From Paenibacillus illinoisensis NBRC 15959 (GTDB lineage Bacteria > Bacillota > Bacilli > Paenibacillales > Paenibacillaceae), in assembly GCF_004000925.1 (NCBI RefSeq), contig NZ_BIME01000001.1, positions 744,001-808,000 on the forward strand: a DNA stretch of 64,000 bases. The letters are read 5' to 3'. Of the stretch, positions 43,976-54,012 are shown in pieces. The position numbers and the translations under genes were made by a program. Each line of letters begins with the position of its first letter. The first letter of the stretch is position 1. The notes under the pieces are model-generated. The model was not told the origin of the DNA and searched no databases. It saw nothing but the letters and a program-made list of their open reading frames with translations.

Positions 43976-44335
43976 TTACTGGGATTCGTTCTTGTCGGTA
44001 CCGATGTCGCCAAGCAGCTTCTCAATACGGCTGCCATAAGCGATCGATTCGTCGATCTTGAATATCAATTCAGGTACATGGCGAAGTCTAATTCGCTTGC
44101 CCAGCTCGGAACGCAAAAATCCATTTGCTTTATCGAGTGCTTTAAGCGAGTTATCCTTTTGCTCCTGTTCACCGAAGACACTCAGATAAACTTTGGCTTG
44201 CGACAAGTCGTTAGTCACGTCGACACCTGTTACGGTAATGAAGCCGATACGTGGATCTTTCAGTTCGGACTGGATGAGCACGCTCAATTCTTTCTTGATC
44301 TGCTCGCCCACTCTACCTGTACGAATCTTGGCCAT
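43976..44335 (-). CDS. rbfA: Ribosome-binding factor A
   Basis: A 119-residue KH-like factor that matures the 30S subunit and helps 16S rRNA 5'-end processing. Motifs: [39 protein letters not shown] and [18 protein letters not shown] at 44335 with GAGGTG. It lies 25 bases after infB in the operon. The ylxP gene found between infB and rbfA in B. subtilis is absent here. Confidence 0.96.
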   Translation of the reverse strand: MAKIRTGRVGEQIKKELSVLIQSELKDPRIGFITVTGVDVTNDLSQAKVYLSVFGEQEQKDNSLKALDKANGFLRSELGKRIRLRHVPELIFKIDESIAYGSRIEKLLGDIGTDKNESQ

Positions 44336-44360
44336 AGTTGTTCACCTCATGCTTCCTTGC

Positions 44361-46961
44361 TTATCGTTGTACCGTCTCCATAACAAAGGCTTCGATAACG
44401 TCGCCTTCTTTGAGATCGTTATAGTTATCAAGAGTAATACCACATTCGTAGCCTTGAGCTACTTCTTTGGCATCATCTTTGTAACGTTTCAGTGAATCAA
44501 GCTTACCTTCGTAAAGAACAATGCCATCACGAATCAAGCGTGCTTCCGCTGAGCGCGTAATTTTGCCGGAGGTAACCATACATCCTGCAATGGTACCCAC
44601 TTTACTGATTTTGAACGTGCTCCGAACTTCAGCATGACCGATTACATTTTCTTTGTAGATCGGATCAAGCATTCCTTTCATCGCCTGTTCAATCTCTTCG
44701 ATTACGCTATAGATGACACGGTGAAGACGAATGTCTACTTGCTCTTGATCTGCAGTTACTTTCGCCTGATTATCAGGACGAACGTTGAAACCGATCACGA
44801 TGGCATTGGATGCCGCTGCCAAGATAATGTCGGATTCGGTAATTGCACCAGCACCGCTATGAATGATCTTCACGCGCACGCCTTCAACCTCGATTTTTGC
44901 AAGTGAACCTTTCAATGCTTCAACAGAACCTTGAACGTCACCTTTGATAATGACATTCAGATCTTTGATCTCGCCATCTTTGATGTGTTGGAACAGATCG
45001 TCCAGAGTTACACGTGTGTTGGTACCCAGATCAGATTCACGTTGCGTGATCGCACGTTTGTCAGCGATAGAACGAGCTTTACGCTCATCTTCAAATACCA
45101 TGAATGGATCTCCAGCACCTGGAACTTCAGTCAACCCTGTGATCTCTACAGGAGTAGAAGGTCCAGCTTCTTTCAGACGGCGACCTTTATCATTCACCAT
45201 CGCACGTACGCGACCGAAGCAGTTACCTGCTACAAAGGCATCTCCAACTTTCAACGTACCATGCTGTACCAAAATACGGGCAACTGGGCCGCGTCCTTTA
45301 TCCAGCTCGGCTTCGATCACTGTACCACGGGCACGTTTGTCCGGGTTCGCTTTGTACTCGTTCACTTCAGCAACGAGCAGGATCATTTCAAGCAGACCTT
45401 CCAGACCCATTCTTTGTTTCGCCGAAACGTTAACAAAGATGGTGTCACCGCCCCATTCTTCCGGAACGAGTTCATAGTTGGTCAGTTCTTGTTTTACTTT
45501 GTCCGGATCTGCACCAGGCTTATCGATTTTGTTAACCGCAACGATAATAGGCAGACCCGCAGCTTTTGCGTGGTTAATAGCTTCAACAGTCTGTGGCATA
45601 ACGCCGTCATCCGCAGCAACAACGATGATGGTAATATCCGTTACTTGTGCACCACGAGCACGCATCGCTGTAAACGCTTCGTGACCAGGTGTATCCAGGA
45701 ACGTGATTTTTTTGTTGTTGATTTCTACTTGATAGGCACCGATATGCTGCGTGATTCCGCCAGCTTCGCCGCCCGTTACATTCGTGGAACGAATGGCATC
45801 AAGCAGTGTTGTTTTACCATGGTCAACGTGACCCATAATCGTTACAACTGGAGGACGGGATTGCAGATCCGCAGGATCATCGTTCTCTTCCACAGTTTCG
45901 AAACGATCGTCTTCAAGCACAATTTTCACTTCAACCTCAACACCGAATTCACCTGCGAGCAGAAGAATGGTATCGATATCAAGCTCTTGGTTAATTGTAG
46001 CCATAACACCCATACCAATGAGTTTCTTGATAACTTCGGAAGCATCTTTGTGAAGCAGCTTCGCTGTTTCACCCACAGTCATATCACCACGTACGATGAT
46101 TTTCTTAGGTGTGTTATCAATTTTCTCGCGTTGTTGGTACTGCTGCTGGTTTCTGTTACGGTTGTTCTTGCCACCACGGTTACCGCGGAAGTTGCCGCCA
46201 CGGTTGTCATCGTAACGACGTCCGCCGCCGCCACTGTTCGAACGGTTGCCGTTGTTATTACCGGAATTTCCTTGACCGCCTCTGCGCTGACCTTGACCTT
46301 GATTCTGTCCTTGGCCACCGCTGCGGTTACCGCCATTGCCAGTGTTGCTTGGCCCAGCGCTTCTCACTTGACCGCCACCACTGTTGTTAGGCCGTTGTCC
46401 TGAACCTTGTGGACGTGAAGCTGTGCTGCTTGTTCCGCCTTGTGGACGTGAAGCCGTACTACTTTGTCCGCCTTGTGAAGGTCTGGAACGATTACCTGTT
46501 TGTCCGCCCTGGCTGGAGCCTTGGGAAGAGTTCGTTCTGTTGCGGCTATCTTGGCCGCTGGGTCTTTGGGAGCCGTTGTTATTGTTTGAATTTGGTCTAT
46601 TGTTCATACCTACCTGCTTTTCCTGTTGTATTTTTGTTTGTACGGGACTACCGGATGAATTACTGTTGTTCGGCGTGTTCGCTCCGCCGGCCGGCTTGTT
46701 GCTGTCCACTGTTTTTTCACTGCGCACGGACGAAGTAGCGACTGATTTTGCCTCGCTGCTCTGTTTGGATGCTGCAGTGGATTTTATATCTTTAAAAAAT
46801 TGTTCCACCTTACCCACTGAACCATTCTCCATGACACTCATATGATTGTTTACGGGAATATCCAGTTTTTTAAGAATGGTTATAATTTCTTTGCTACTCA
46901 TATTAATGGACTTCGCATATTCATAAACTCGCAATTTATCCTTGTTTTCCTGTTTACTCAA
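44361..46961 (-). CDS. infB: Translation initiation factor IF-2
   Basis: GTPase that brings fMet-tRNA to the 30S subunit. The 866 residues have an N-terminal IF2N domain (residues 1-50), a long disordered linker (about 97-284) very rich in G, N, S, Q and R, a second IF2N-like domain, the G domain with GHVDHGKT (387-394), and the beta-barrel and C-terminal domains. B. subtilis IF-2 is 716 residues, so the extra length is in the linker. The start is TTG at 46961, overlapping the ylxQ end by 8 bases, with GGAGGTGG upstream. Confidence 0.96.
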   Translation of the reverse strand: MSKQENKDKLRVYEYAKSINMSSKEIITILKKLDIPVNNHMSVMENGSVGKVEQFFKDIKSTAASKQSSEAKSVATSSVRSEKTVDSNKPAGGANTPNNSNSSGSPVQTKIQQEKQVGMNNRPNSNNNNGSQRPSGQDSRNRTNSSQGSSQGGQTGNRSRPSQGGQSSTASRPQGGTSSTASRPQGSGQRPNNSGGGQVRSAGPSNTGNGGNRSGGQGQNQGQGQRRGGQGNSGNNNGNRSNSGGGGRRYDDNRGGNFRGNRGGKNNRNRNQQQYQQREKIDNTPKKIIVRGDMTVGETAKLLHKDASEVIKKLIGMGVMATINQELDIDTILLLAGEFGVEVEVKIVLEDDRFETVEENDDPADLQSRPPVVTIMGHVDHGKTTLLDAIRSTNVTGGEAGGITQHIGAYQVEINNKKITFLDTPGHEAFTAMRARGAQVTDITIIVVAADDGVMPQTVEAINHAKAAGLPIIVAVNKIDKPGADPDKVKQELTNYELVPEEWGGDTIFVNVSAKQRMGLEGLLEMILLVAEVNEYKANPDKRARGTVIEAELDKGRGPVARILVQHGTLKVGDAFVAGNCFGRVRAMVNDKGRRLKEAGPSTPVEITGLTEVPGAGDPFMVFEDERKARSIADKRAITQRESDLGTNTRVTLDDLFQHIKDGEIKDLNVIIKGDVQGSVEALKGSLAKIEVEGVRVKIIHSGAGAITESDIILAAASNAIVIGFNVRPDNQAKVTADQEQVDIRLHRVIYSVIEEIEQAMKGMLDPIYKENVIGHAEVRSTFKISKVGTIAGCMVTSGKITRSAEARLIRDGIVLYEGKLDSLKRYKDDAKEVAQGYECGITLDNYNDLKEGDVIEAFVMETVQR

Positions 46962-47283
46962 TATACTCCACCTCCGACATTATACCGACTTGCTTGGAGA
47001 TCATTTTTGCAAACCCACGGTCCGTTACCGCAAGAACAACCCGCGTTTCTTTACCGATACTTGAACCCAGACTATCCCGGTCAAATCCGATCACCAGCGG
47101 AACTTTGTAGGTTCCGCATTTGTCGCGAAATTTCTTCTGTGTATTGGCCGAGGCGTCACCCGCAACAATAACCATCTTAGCTTCGGAAGAACGGATCGCC
47201 TTGAGCACGATTTCTTCACCTGTCACCAGTTTGCCTGCGCGCATGGAGAGTCCCAGATAAGACAACGCTTTGTTATTCATCAT
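46954..47283 (-). CDS. ylxQ: YlxQ, L7Ae-family ribosomal protein
   Basis: A 109-residue L7Ae/L30e/S12e-like RNA-binding protein (start [18 protein letters not shown]; core [14 protein letters not shown], then [14 protein letters not shown]). Members bind kink-turn RNA. B. subtilis YlxQ is conserved in the nusA operon, with a role on ribosomes or RNase P. The ATG at 47283 has GGAG 7 bases upstream; 47280 is an alternative. It overlaps rnpM by 11 bases. Confidence 0.88.
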   Translation of the reverse strand: MMNNKALSYLGLSMRAGKLVTGEEIVLKAIRSSEAKMVIVAGDASANTQKKFRDKCGTYKVPLVIGFDRDSLGSSIGKETRVVLAVTDRGFAKMISKQVGIMSEVEYIE

Positions 47284-47581
47284 GATCACGCTCCTGCGCT
47301 GCGATGAAATCATCTTCAACAGAAGCGAAATCAGCAGCCAATTGCTCGTAAATTTCAGGTGAAACCTTGCCCTTCAACGCCCGATCCAAAGACCGGTTTT
47401 TGAGTGCAAGTTTAAAACAGGATTCCTTGCCGCATAAATAAGCGCCACGTCCGGATTTTTTGCCAGTCAAATCGATCAGCACTTCATCCTCTGGCGTTTT
47501 AACGATACGGATCAGTTGCTTTTTGGGCATCATTTCTTGGCACGCCACACATTTGCGCAGCGGTACTTTTTTCTGTTTCAT
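47273..47581 (-). CDS. rnpM: RnpM (YlxR), RNase P modulator
   Basis: A 102-residue basic protein of the YlxR/DUF448 family. The conserved start KVPLRKCVACQEMMPKKQLIR is present, with Cys pair CVAC and the GRGAYLCGKESCF signature. Recent work in B. subtilis links it to RNase P regulation. ATG at 47581 follows a G-rich stretch. It sits between nusA and ylxQ as in most Firmicutes. Confidence 0.92.
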   Translation of the reverse strand: MKQKKVPLRKCVACQEMMPKKQLIRIVKTPEDEVLIDLTGKKSGRGAYLCGKESCFKLALKNRSLDRALKGKVSPEIYEQLAADFASVEDDFIAAQERDHDE

Positions 47582-47607
47582 ACGTTAGCGCCCCCCCGTG
47601 CTTTACT

Positions 47608-48705
47608 TTAATCGACGGAGACGGAATCTTGGTGCATTTCTGAAGAAGAATCTTTTTCTCTGCCGAATTCCTGTTCCGCCTGGCTCTCGCTCTTGATGTC
47701 GATTTTCCAGCCGGTAAGCTTCGCTGCCAGGCGGGCATTTTGGCCCTTGATGCCGATAGCGAGGGACAGTTGATAGTCCGGTACGATGACACGGGCCATC
47801 TTCTCTTCTTCAAACACTTGAACTTCCAACACTTTGGAAGGACTCAATGCATTAGCCACATATTCGTCTACCTGTTCGGAGTAACGAACGATGTCAATCT
47901 TTTCACCGCGCAGCTCACCCACAATGGTCTGCACGCGCATGCCTTTAGGGCCTACACATGATCCAACCGGATCAACTTCCTCATTGCGTGAATGTACGGC
48001 AATTTTGGAGCGGAAGCCCGCTTCACGTGCAACGGAGCGAATCTCAACGACTCCGTCAAAGATTTCAGGAACTTCCAGTTCAAAGAGACGTTTCAAAAGA
48101 CCCGGATGTGTGCGGGACAAAATGATTTGCGGCCCTTTGGTCGTATTCTCGACCTTAGTGATGTATGCCTTAATACGGTCACCATGAACAAATTTTTCAT
48201 TCGGCATCAATTCGGTTAACGGTAATGCCGCTTCGATTTTGCCCAGATCGATGTAGATATTGCGCAAATCCTGACGCTGCACCACTCCCGTAACGATATC
48301 CTCTTCCTTGTCTACGAAAGCGTTGTAGATCAGGCCGCGTTCGGCTTCACGAATCCGCTGGGTCACTACCTGTTTGGCAGTCTGTGCGGCGATACGTCCG
48401 AAATCGCGCGGCGTAACCTCAATCTCCGCAATATCTTCCAGCTGGAAGTGTGGGTTAATTTCACGTGCAGCAGGCAACGAAATTTCGGTGCGTGAATCGA
48501 GGACTTCCTCCACGATCAATTTGCGTGCGTATACACGAATAACTCCAGTGTTGCGGTTCATATCAACACGCACGTTTTGAGCGGTGTTGAAATTACGTTT
48601 GTAGCTGGAGATTAATGCCGCCTCAATCGCTTCAAACAGCACATCCTTGCTGATCCCTTTTTCCCGCTCCAATTCATTCATTGCTTCAATAAAATCCATA
48701 CTCAT
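47608..48705 (-). CDS. nusA: Transcription termination/antitermination protein NusA
   Basis: Binds RNA polymerase and nascent RNA, influencing pausing and termination. The 365 residues show the N-terminal domain (MSMDFIEAMNELEREKGISK), an S1 domain (GVVQRQDLRNIYIDLGK), and two KH domains (VGSCVGPKGMRVQTIVGEL; LSLAIGIKGQNARLAAKLTG). The C-terminal acidic repeats of E. coli NusA are absent, as usual in Firmicutes. ATG at 48705, about 10 bases after GGGGG. It follows rimP. Confidence 0.97.
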   Translation of the reverse strand: MSMDFIEAMNELEREKGISKDVLFEAIEAALISSYKRNFNTAQNVRVDMNRNTGVIRVYARKLIVEEVLDSRTEISLPAAREINPHFQLEDIAEIEVTPRDFGRIAAQTAKQVVTQRIREAERGLIYNAFVDKEEDIVTGVVQRQDLRNIYIDLGKIEAALPLTELMPNEKFVHGDRIKAYITKVENTTKGPQIILSRTHPGLLKRLFELEVPEIFDGVVEIRSVAREAGFRSKIAVHSRNEEVDPVGSCVGPKGMRVQTIVGELRGEKIDIVRYSEQVDEYVANALSPSKVLEVQVFEEEKMARVIVPDYQLSLAIGIKGQNARLAAKLTGWKIDIKSESQAEQEFGREKDSSSEMHQDSVSVD

Positions 48706-48828
48706 GAATGTTGATCCCCCTTTCAAACATGGCATCTCATACGTAAAACGGCGAAAGGCTCAAAACTCATGAGCACCTTGCCGTTATCGTGAGATGTGTC
48801 TTTTTCATTAATAAAGTGAACAAGGCAC

Positions 48829-49290
48829 TTAAAACAGAATGGCCAAGCGCGCACTGGCTACCTTATCATAAGGAACCGTGTACTGCTTCTTGCCTGCTTC
48901 GATCACAAGTTCCCCGTTATCAAAGGAAAGCAGTTTACCTTCAAACTCCTTCATTCCATTCACTGCTTCGTAGGTAGTAACAAATACGTTTTTCCCTACG
49001 GATTTTGCAACATCCTCCGCTTTTTTCAGTGGACGTTCAGCTCCCGGAGAAGACACTTCAAGGAAATAGACGGTTGGAATCGGATCGTTCTCATCCAGCT
49101 TGGCGCTCAGCTGTTCGCTGATCAAGACACAATCATCGATGTCGATGCCACCCTCTTTGTCGACATACACCCGTAAAAACCAGTTGCTGCCTTCTTTGAC
49201 GTAATCGATGTCAACCAGCTCGAAGCCTTGTTCATTCAAGTAGGGTTGGATCATTTCTTCCACGGTAGATTTAATCTTCGTTGTGCTCAA
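48829..49290 (-). CDS. rimP: Ribosome maturation factor RimP
   Basis: A 153-residue assembly factor for the 30S subunit, the first gene of the nusA operon. Motifs: GFELVDIDYVKEG, RVYVDKEGGIDIDDC and FLEVSSPGAERPL. The start is TTG at 49290 with GGAGG 9 bases upstream, giving MSTTKIKSTVEEMIQ; the open frame upstream to 49368 has no better site. A strong promoter and a leader hairpin lie just upstream. Confidence 0.94.
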   Translation of the reverse strand: MSTTKIKSTVEEMIQPYLNEQGFELVDIDYVKEGSNWFLRVYVDKEGGIDIDDCVLISEQLSAKLDENDPIPTVYFLEVSSPGAERPLKKAEDVAKSVGKNVFVTTYEAVNGMKEFEGKLLSFDNGELVIEAGKKQYTVPYDKVASARLAILF

Positions 49291-49373
49291 AACCGATAAC
49301 CTCCAACTTAGGTTACGCCGACATGTTAAGCCGACAATTTCGTAATACCCAAGATTCTTGTATACCAAAGACT

Positions 49374-49397
49374 AAAGAGTGGGTTTCCCCACTCTTC
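49374..49397 (-). promoter_or_regulatory. Leader hairpin of the nusA operon
   Basis: AAGAGTGGG (49396-49388), GAAA loop, CCCACTCTT (49383-49375). It begins about 25 bases after the likely transcription start, with only TAGTCTTTGG following, so it is not a typical terminator. It may be an RNA stability or attenuation element for rimP-nusA. Confidence 0.55.
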
Positions 49398-49428
49398 AGA
49401 AATTCGTACTATCTCGTTCACTTCAGAA

Positions 49429-49457
49429 ATTATAACATAGTCTGGTAATAGTGACAA
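49429..49457 (-). promoter_or_regulatory. rimP: Strong sigma-A promoter of the rimP-nusA operon
   Basis: TTGTCA (49457-49452), a 17-base spacer and TATAAT (49434-49429), with an extended TGn. It lies between polC and rimP. Confidence 0.85.
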
Positions 49458-49494
49458 GTAAGCGATCTTTCAGGTCAATTGCGTACTAATGAAG

Positions 49495-49529
49495 AAAAAA
49501 TTACGCAACCTTCTGACAGGCGTTTTTTT
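49495..49529 (-). terminator. Possible terminator after polC
   Basis: A-run, ACGC, 13-base loop, GCGT and then TTTTTT (minus strand). The G-C part is only four pairs, so it is tentative. Confidence 0.4.
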
Positions 49530-49546
49530 GACGGCTTAAGCTTCCA

Positions 49547-52500
49547 TTAAAACAGGGATAATTGATTGCTTTCCGGAAGCCCCCGGAAACAGCCCATGCC
49601 AGACAACAGTTCGACAATCGTTTTACTTGCCTTGGATTTTTGCTGAAAATCTTCAATCGACAGAAACTCGCCATGATCTCTTGCCGCCGCAATATTACGT
49701 GCTGCATTATCACCGATTCCCGCCAGTGCAGAAAATGGAGGAACCAGTGCATTTCCGTCTACGATAAATTTCGTAGCTTCAGAACGATACAAATCAATCG
49801 GCTTGAGTGAGAATCCACGAGCTGCCATTTCCAGAGCCATCTCAAGCACAGGAAGCATGTTTTTTTCTTTTGGCGGTGCCTGGAAACCCAATTGTTCAAT
49901 TTCAACAATTTTCCGATAGATCGCATCGTACCCCTGACACACCAGCTCGATGTCAAACTCATCTGCACGAACTGTAAAATAGGTTGCGTAGAATTCAATA
50001 GGATGATACAGCTTGAAGAATGCAGTACGAACTGCCGAAATGACATAAGCGGCCGCGTGGGCCTTCGGGAACATGTACTGGATTTTGAGACAAGAGTCAA
50101 TGTACCATTGTGGCACTTTGCAGTTTTTCATCTCATCAATCCACTCCTGAGGCAACCCCCGCCCTTTACGAACACTCTCTGTAATCTTAAAGGCCAGACT
50201 TGCATCCATCCCCGCTTTATAGATGAGGAATAACATGATATCATCCCGGCAACCAATTACCGTTTTAATGTTACATGTACCGTTCTTGATCAATTCTTGT
50301 GCGTTTCCAAGCCATACCCCTGTTCCGTGGGACAATCCCGAAATCTGCAATAAATCGGCAAAAGACGACGGCTGGGATTCGACAAGCATTTGACGTACAA
50401 ACTTCGTCCCCATCTCCGGCACACCAAAGGTTGCAACAGGTGAACGGATCTGTTCAGGAGTTACTCCCAGTGCTTCCGTAGAGTTAAACATGCTCATGAC
50501 TTTTGGATCATTCATCGGAATGGTGGTTGGATCGACCCCGGTCAGATCCTGCAGCATCCGCATCATCGTCGGATCATCATGTCCTAGGATATCCAGTTTC
50601 AACAAATTCTCTTCAAAGGCATGATAATCAAAATGCGTTGTTTTCCACTCTGCAGTAACGTCATCCGCAGGATATTGAACAGGAGTGACATCTTCCACTT
50701 CAATATAATCCGGCACAACGACAATGCCCCCGGGATGCTGTCCCGTGCTCCGCTTGACTCCTGTACAACCTGAAGCCAGTCGATTCAATTCAGCTCCGCG
50801 CCATTTCTTATGATGCTCTTCCTCATATTTCTTGGCGAAACCAAAGGCTGTCTTCTCGGCAACGGTACCAATGGTTCCAGCCCGAAACACGCTTTTTTCA
50901 CTAAAGAGTACTTTCGTGTAGTTGTGAGCATGTGGCTGGTAATCACCCGAAAAGTTCAAATCGATATCGGGAACCTTGTCCCCCTTAAAGCCAAGGAATG
51001 TCTCAAACGGTATATCTTGCCCTTCTCCCTTCAGTCTGCCTCCGCAGTCGGGGCATTCCTTCTCTGGAAGGTCGAATCCACTTGGTACACTTCCGTCCAG
51101 GAACCATTCGCTGTGCTTACATTCAGAGTTTACACAGATATAGTGAGCCGGAAGCGGATTAACCTCGGAGATGCCTAGGAAGGTTGCAACAACCGATGAT
51201 CCTACAGATCCCCGGGAGCCTACCAGATAACCATCCTGATTCGATTTTTTCACCAGACGTTCCGAGATTAGATAGTTGGCGGAGAAACCGTATTTGATTA
51301 TCGGCTGGAGCTCTTTCTCTAGGCGTGCCACTATGACTTCAGGCAGGTCTTCACCATATATCGACTTTGCCGTATTGTAGCAGGTGTTCCGAATTTCTTC
51401 GTCCGCACCTTCCAGTATTGGCGTAAACAGTTTGTCCGGGAACAGCTTGATTTCCTCAAAGCGATCAGCAAGTTCTATCGTATTCGTGACGACAACCTCG
51501 TAGGCTTTGTCCTGACCCAGGAACTGGAATTCCTCCAGCATTTCTGCAGTGGTTCTAAAATGGGCATCCGGTTTGCGCTGGTCTTTCAGCGGACTGAAAC
51601 CGGTAATTCCGTGGATGGTAATATCCCGATAGATTTTATCCCTCGGCTCCAAATAATGCACATTGCCTGTAGCAATAACCGGCTTGTTCAATTTGGCTCC
51701 GATATCAACTACTTTACGAACCGCAAGTTTCAGTTCCTCCGGTGTGGCCACAAGTCCCTTGTCCACTAGATGCATATACATCGTGAGGGGTTGAATCTCC
51801 AAAATGTCGTAAAACTCGGCGATTTCTTCGGCCTCTTCCAGTGATTTATTCAGAACAGCCTCGAAGAACTCCCCTTTTTCACATCCGGATATAATAACCA
51901 GTCCTTCGCGCAAGCCGACCAGTTTGGACTTCGGAATACATGGGACACGCTTGAAGTATTCCGTATGAGACAAGGACACCAGCTTGTACAAATTCTTCTT
52001 GCCGACATCATTCAATGCGTAAATCCCGCAGTGGAATGGACGTGTATTCGACAGATCAACCCCAACGTAATCATTCAACCGGTCCAGCATGGTTAAGCCT
52101 TTTAACTGGGCTGCATCATTCACAAGTCCATTCAGGATTCCAGCAAGTGCAATCGTATCATCAATCGCCCGGTGATGGCTTTCCAGAGCGACTTTGTATT
52201 TGTCAGCCAATGTGTTCAGTCGGTGGTTTTTCATCTTTGGATACAAAAGCCGTGCCAATTCCAACGTATCCAGCACAGGGTTTGGCAGCTCAGGCATACC
52301 CAAATTTTTAAGGGACGCCTGGATAAAGCCCATATCGAATCGTGCATTGTGCGCGACCAGCACGCCGTCACCCGCAAACGCAACAAAGTCACGAATGACC
52401 GGTTCAAGCTCCGGTGCATCTTTGACCATCTCATCCGTAATGTTGGTCAATTGCTGAATGTTGTACGGAATTCGTTCATGTGGGTTTACAAAGGTGGCAA

Positions 52501-53869
52501 ACCGGTCGATCTCTTTGCCCTCTTGTACTTTGACTGCAGCAATCTCAATAATCTTGTTCTGTGTAACGGATAGACCCGTCGTCTCGATATCGAATACGAT
52601 GTAGGTCGCTGTTTTCAGATCAATTGGCTGTGGTGCCAAGACAACGGCAACGGAATCATTCACTACATTGGCCTCTAGGCCGTATATCATTTTGATGCCG
52701 TTTTTCTTCGCTGCTTTGGCTGCCTCCGGATAGACCTGTACTCCACCGTGATCTGTGACGGCAATTGCCGTGTGTCCCCACTCCGCAGCAGTTTTCACAT
52801 ATTTATCGATGGAGGTTACAGCATCCATGGTACTCATGGTTGAGTGCAGATGGAATTCCACCCGTTTCTCCTGCGCGGTATCTTTTCGTGATGGAGGTGC
52901 TTTAATTTCGGTCAGATCCGAAGGGATCATGGCCAGTTCAGGAATTTGCATAAACCGGTCGTACTCTACGCGTCCGCGAACCTTGACCCATTTCCCATTG
53001 GCCAGAAGGCTCAAGATTTTAACATCCTCTTTTGTCTTCGCAAACATCTTCATCTGCATCGAATCTGTAAAGTCGGTCAGATAGAAGGTAAACAGCGTAT
53101 TTCCGTTCCGCAGCTCCTTGCGGTCCAGACCAAAGATCGAGCCCTGAAGCGTAATTTTCTTCTCTTCATCCTGAACTTCCTGCATCGGTACAGCTGGCTC
53201 CTTGATCTCATAGCCCATCTGCAAGCGTACATCGCCCTGATCTTCGTCTTCCGGAGCTTCCATTTCGGTCACTTCGCTCATCATCTGTTCGATGACCTGT
53301 CGCTCCTCAACCTTCTTCTGCGCCTGGAACTGCTCCATTGCTTCCTTATTGCTTCCCACTTCACCAACTTGTAGTTTAATGCGGAGCGGGAGATGAAAAT
53401 ACTTTTCATAGAAGGTTGAAATCGCTTGATCAATCTGTTTCTTGCGCGCCAGCTCCATCGATGTAGAATCACTCATGGTCAATTGCAGCAAATCTGCTTC
53501 ACATTCAAAGGTAGTTCGGTTCATCCACCCATTTACGGATGGAATCTCGCGAGTGACCCATTCCAGAAACAGATTCCAATATTCACTGACAATATCACCT
53601 GGCTGCACTTGCTCTGTATACTTAAAACCAAATGTAATTTTGGCGATATGATTCATTTTCTCCTGAATATGCAGGCTAAAAGTACGATAGATCGGTGCAG
53701 GGACCAACGTATCCTTACAGATCAGGATATGCCATTCCCGGTTGCTGCGATTCGTCTCTACCTGTTCAATCCATCCGTCCAGAAAATAGGGATCGGTCAG
53801 ACCTGCAGGTAGCTCTGCCTGTTTCATCAACAATTCAAACCGTTTTCGTTTCTCCTCGATTCCACTCAT
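49547..53869 (-). CDS. polC: DNA polymerase III PolC-type alpha subunit
   Basis: Replicative polymerase of low-GC Gram-positives, 1440 residues. In order: an N-terminal region with an OB domain (ITLQGSIFGLDRKELRNG, about 240-330), a PHP domain (HLHST, 340-344), an inserted DEDD 3'-5' proofreading exonuclease (DIETTG, 427-432), and the polymerase with its Zn motif CPDCGGR, GSRGSVGSS and the PDIDLNFSGDY aspartates. The length is the PolC standard (1437 in B. subtilis). It lies between proS and rimP as in Bacillus. ATG at 53869. Confidence 0.98.
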   Translation of the reverse strand: MSGIEEKRKRFELLMKQAELPAGLTDPYFLDGWIEQVETNRSNREWHILICKDTLVPAPIYRTFSLHIQEKMNHIAKITFGFKYTEQVQPGDIVSEYWNLFLEWVTREIPSVNGWMNRTTFECEADLLQLTMSDSTSMELARKKQIDQAISTFYEKYFHLPLRIKLQVGEVGSNKEAMEQFQAQKKVEERQVIEQMMSEVTEMEAPEDEDQGDVRLQMGYEIKEPAVPMQEVQDEEKKITLQGSIFGLDRKELRNGNTLFTFYLTDFTDSMQMKMFAKTKEDVKILSLLANGKWVKVRGRVEYDRFMQIPELAMIPSDLTEIKAPPSRKDTAQEKRVEFHLHSTMSTMDAVTSIDKYVKTAAEWGHTAIAVTDHGGVQVYPEAAKAAKKNGIKMIYGLEANVVNDSVAVVLAPQPIDLKTATYIVFDIETTGLSVTQNKIIEIAAVKVQEGKEIDRFATFVNPHERIPYNIQQLTNITDEMVKDAPELEPVIRDFVAFAGDGVLVAHNARFDMGFIQASLKNLGMPELPNPVLDTLELARLLYPKMKNHRLNTLADKYKVALESHHRAIDDTIALAGILNGLVNDAAQLKGLTMLDRLNDYVGVDLSNTRPFHCGIYALNDVGKKNLYKLVSLSHTEYFKRVPCIPKSKLVGLREGLVIISGCEKGEFFEAVLNKSLEEAEEIAEFYDILEIQPLTMYMHLVDKGLVATPEELKLAVRKVVDIGAKLNKPVIATGNVHYLEPRDKIYRDITIHGITGFSPLKDQRKPDAHFRTTAEMLEEFQFLGQDKAYEVVVTNTIELADRFEEIKLFPDKLFTPILEGADEEIRNTCYNTAKSIYGEDLPEVIVARLEKELQPIIKYGFSANYLISERLVKKSNQDGYLVGSRGSVGSSVVATFLGISEVNPLPAHYICVNSECKHSEWFLDGSVPSGFDLPEKECPDCGGRLKGEGQDIPFETFLGFKGDKVPDIDLNFSGDYQPHAHNYTKVLFSEKSVFRAGTIGTVAEKTAFGFAKKYEEEHHKKWRGAELNRLASGCTGVKRSTGQHPGGIVVVPDYIEVEDVTPVQYPADDVTAEWKTTHFDYHAFEENLLKLDILGHDDPTMMRMLQDLTGVDPTTIPMNDPKVMSMFNSTEALGVTPEQIRSPVATFGVPEMGTKFVRQMLVESQPSSFADLLQISGLSHGTGVWLGNAQELIKNGTCNIKTVIGCRDDIMLFLIYKAGMDASLAFKITESVRKGRGLPQEWIDEMKNCKVPQWYIDSCLKIQYMFPKAHAAAYVISAVRTAFFKLYHPIEFYATYFTVRADEFDIELVCQGYDAIYRKIVEIEQLGFQAPPKEKNMLPVLEMALEMAARGFSLKPIDLYRSEATKFIVDGNALVPPFSALAGIGDNAARNIAAARDHGEFLSIEDFQQKSKASKTIVELLSGMGCFRGLPESNQLSLF

Positions 53870-53900
53870 CGTGTTCCTCCTTGTACCCCCTTAAAACATG

Positions 53901-53970
53901 AAAAGCTTCTGCAATCAAAAATGTCCCCGATCCGAACCCGCACCGACTCATTTTATCCGACAGAAGCCTT
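53901..53970 (-). terminator. Probable terminator after proS
   Basis: AAGGCTTCTG (53970-53961) pairs with CAGAAGCTTTT (53911-53901) around a loop of about 50 bases, ending in TTTT. The large loop lowers confidence. Confidence 0.45.
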
Positions 53971-54012
53971 CCATTACTTACTCATACGGTGAATATTCCT
54001 GTTAATGATGAC

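Noticed and set aside
44931..46403. A 490-codon open frame on the plus strand
   Set aside because: It is exactly opposite infB, has a composition that mirrors the infB codons, no ribosome-binding site and no recognisable motif. It is a shadow of the minus-strand gene.
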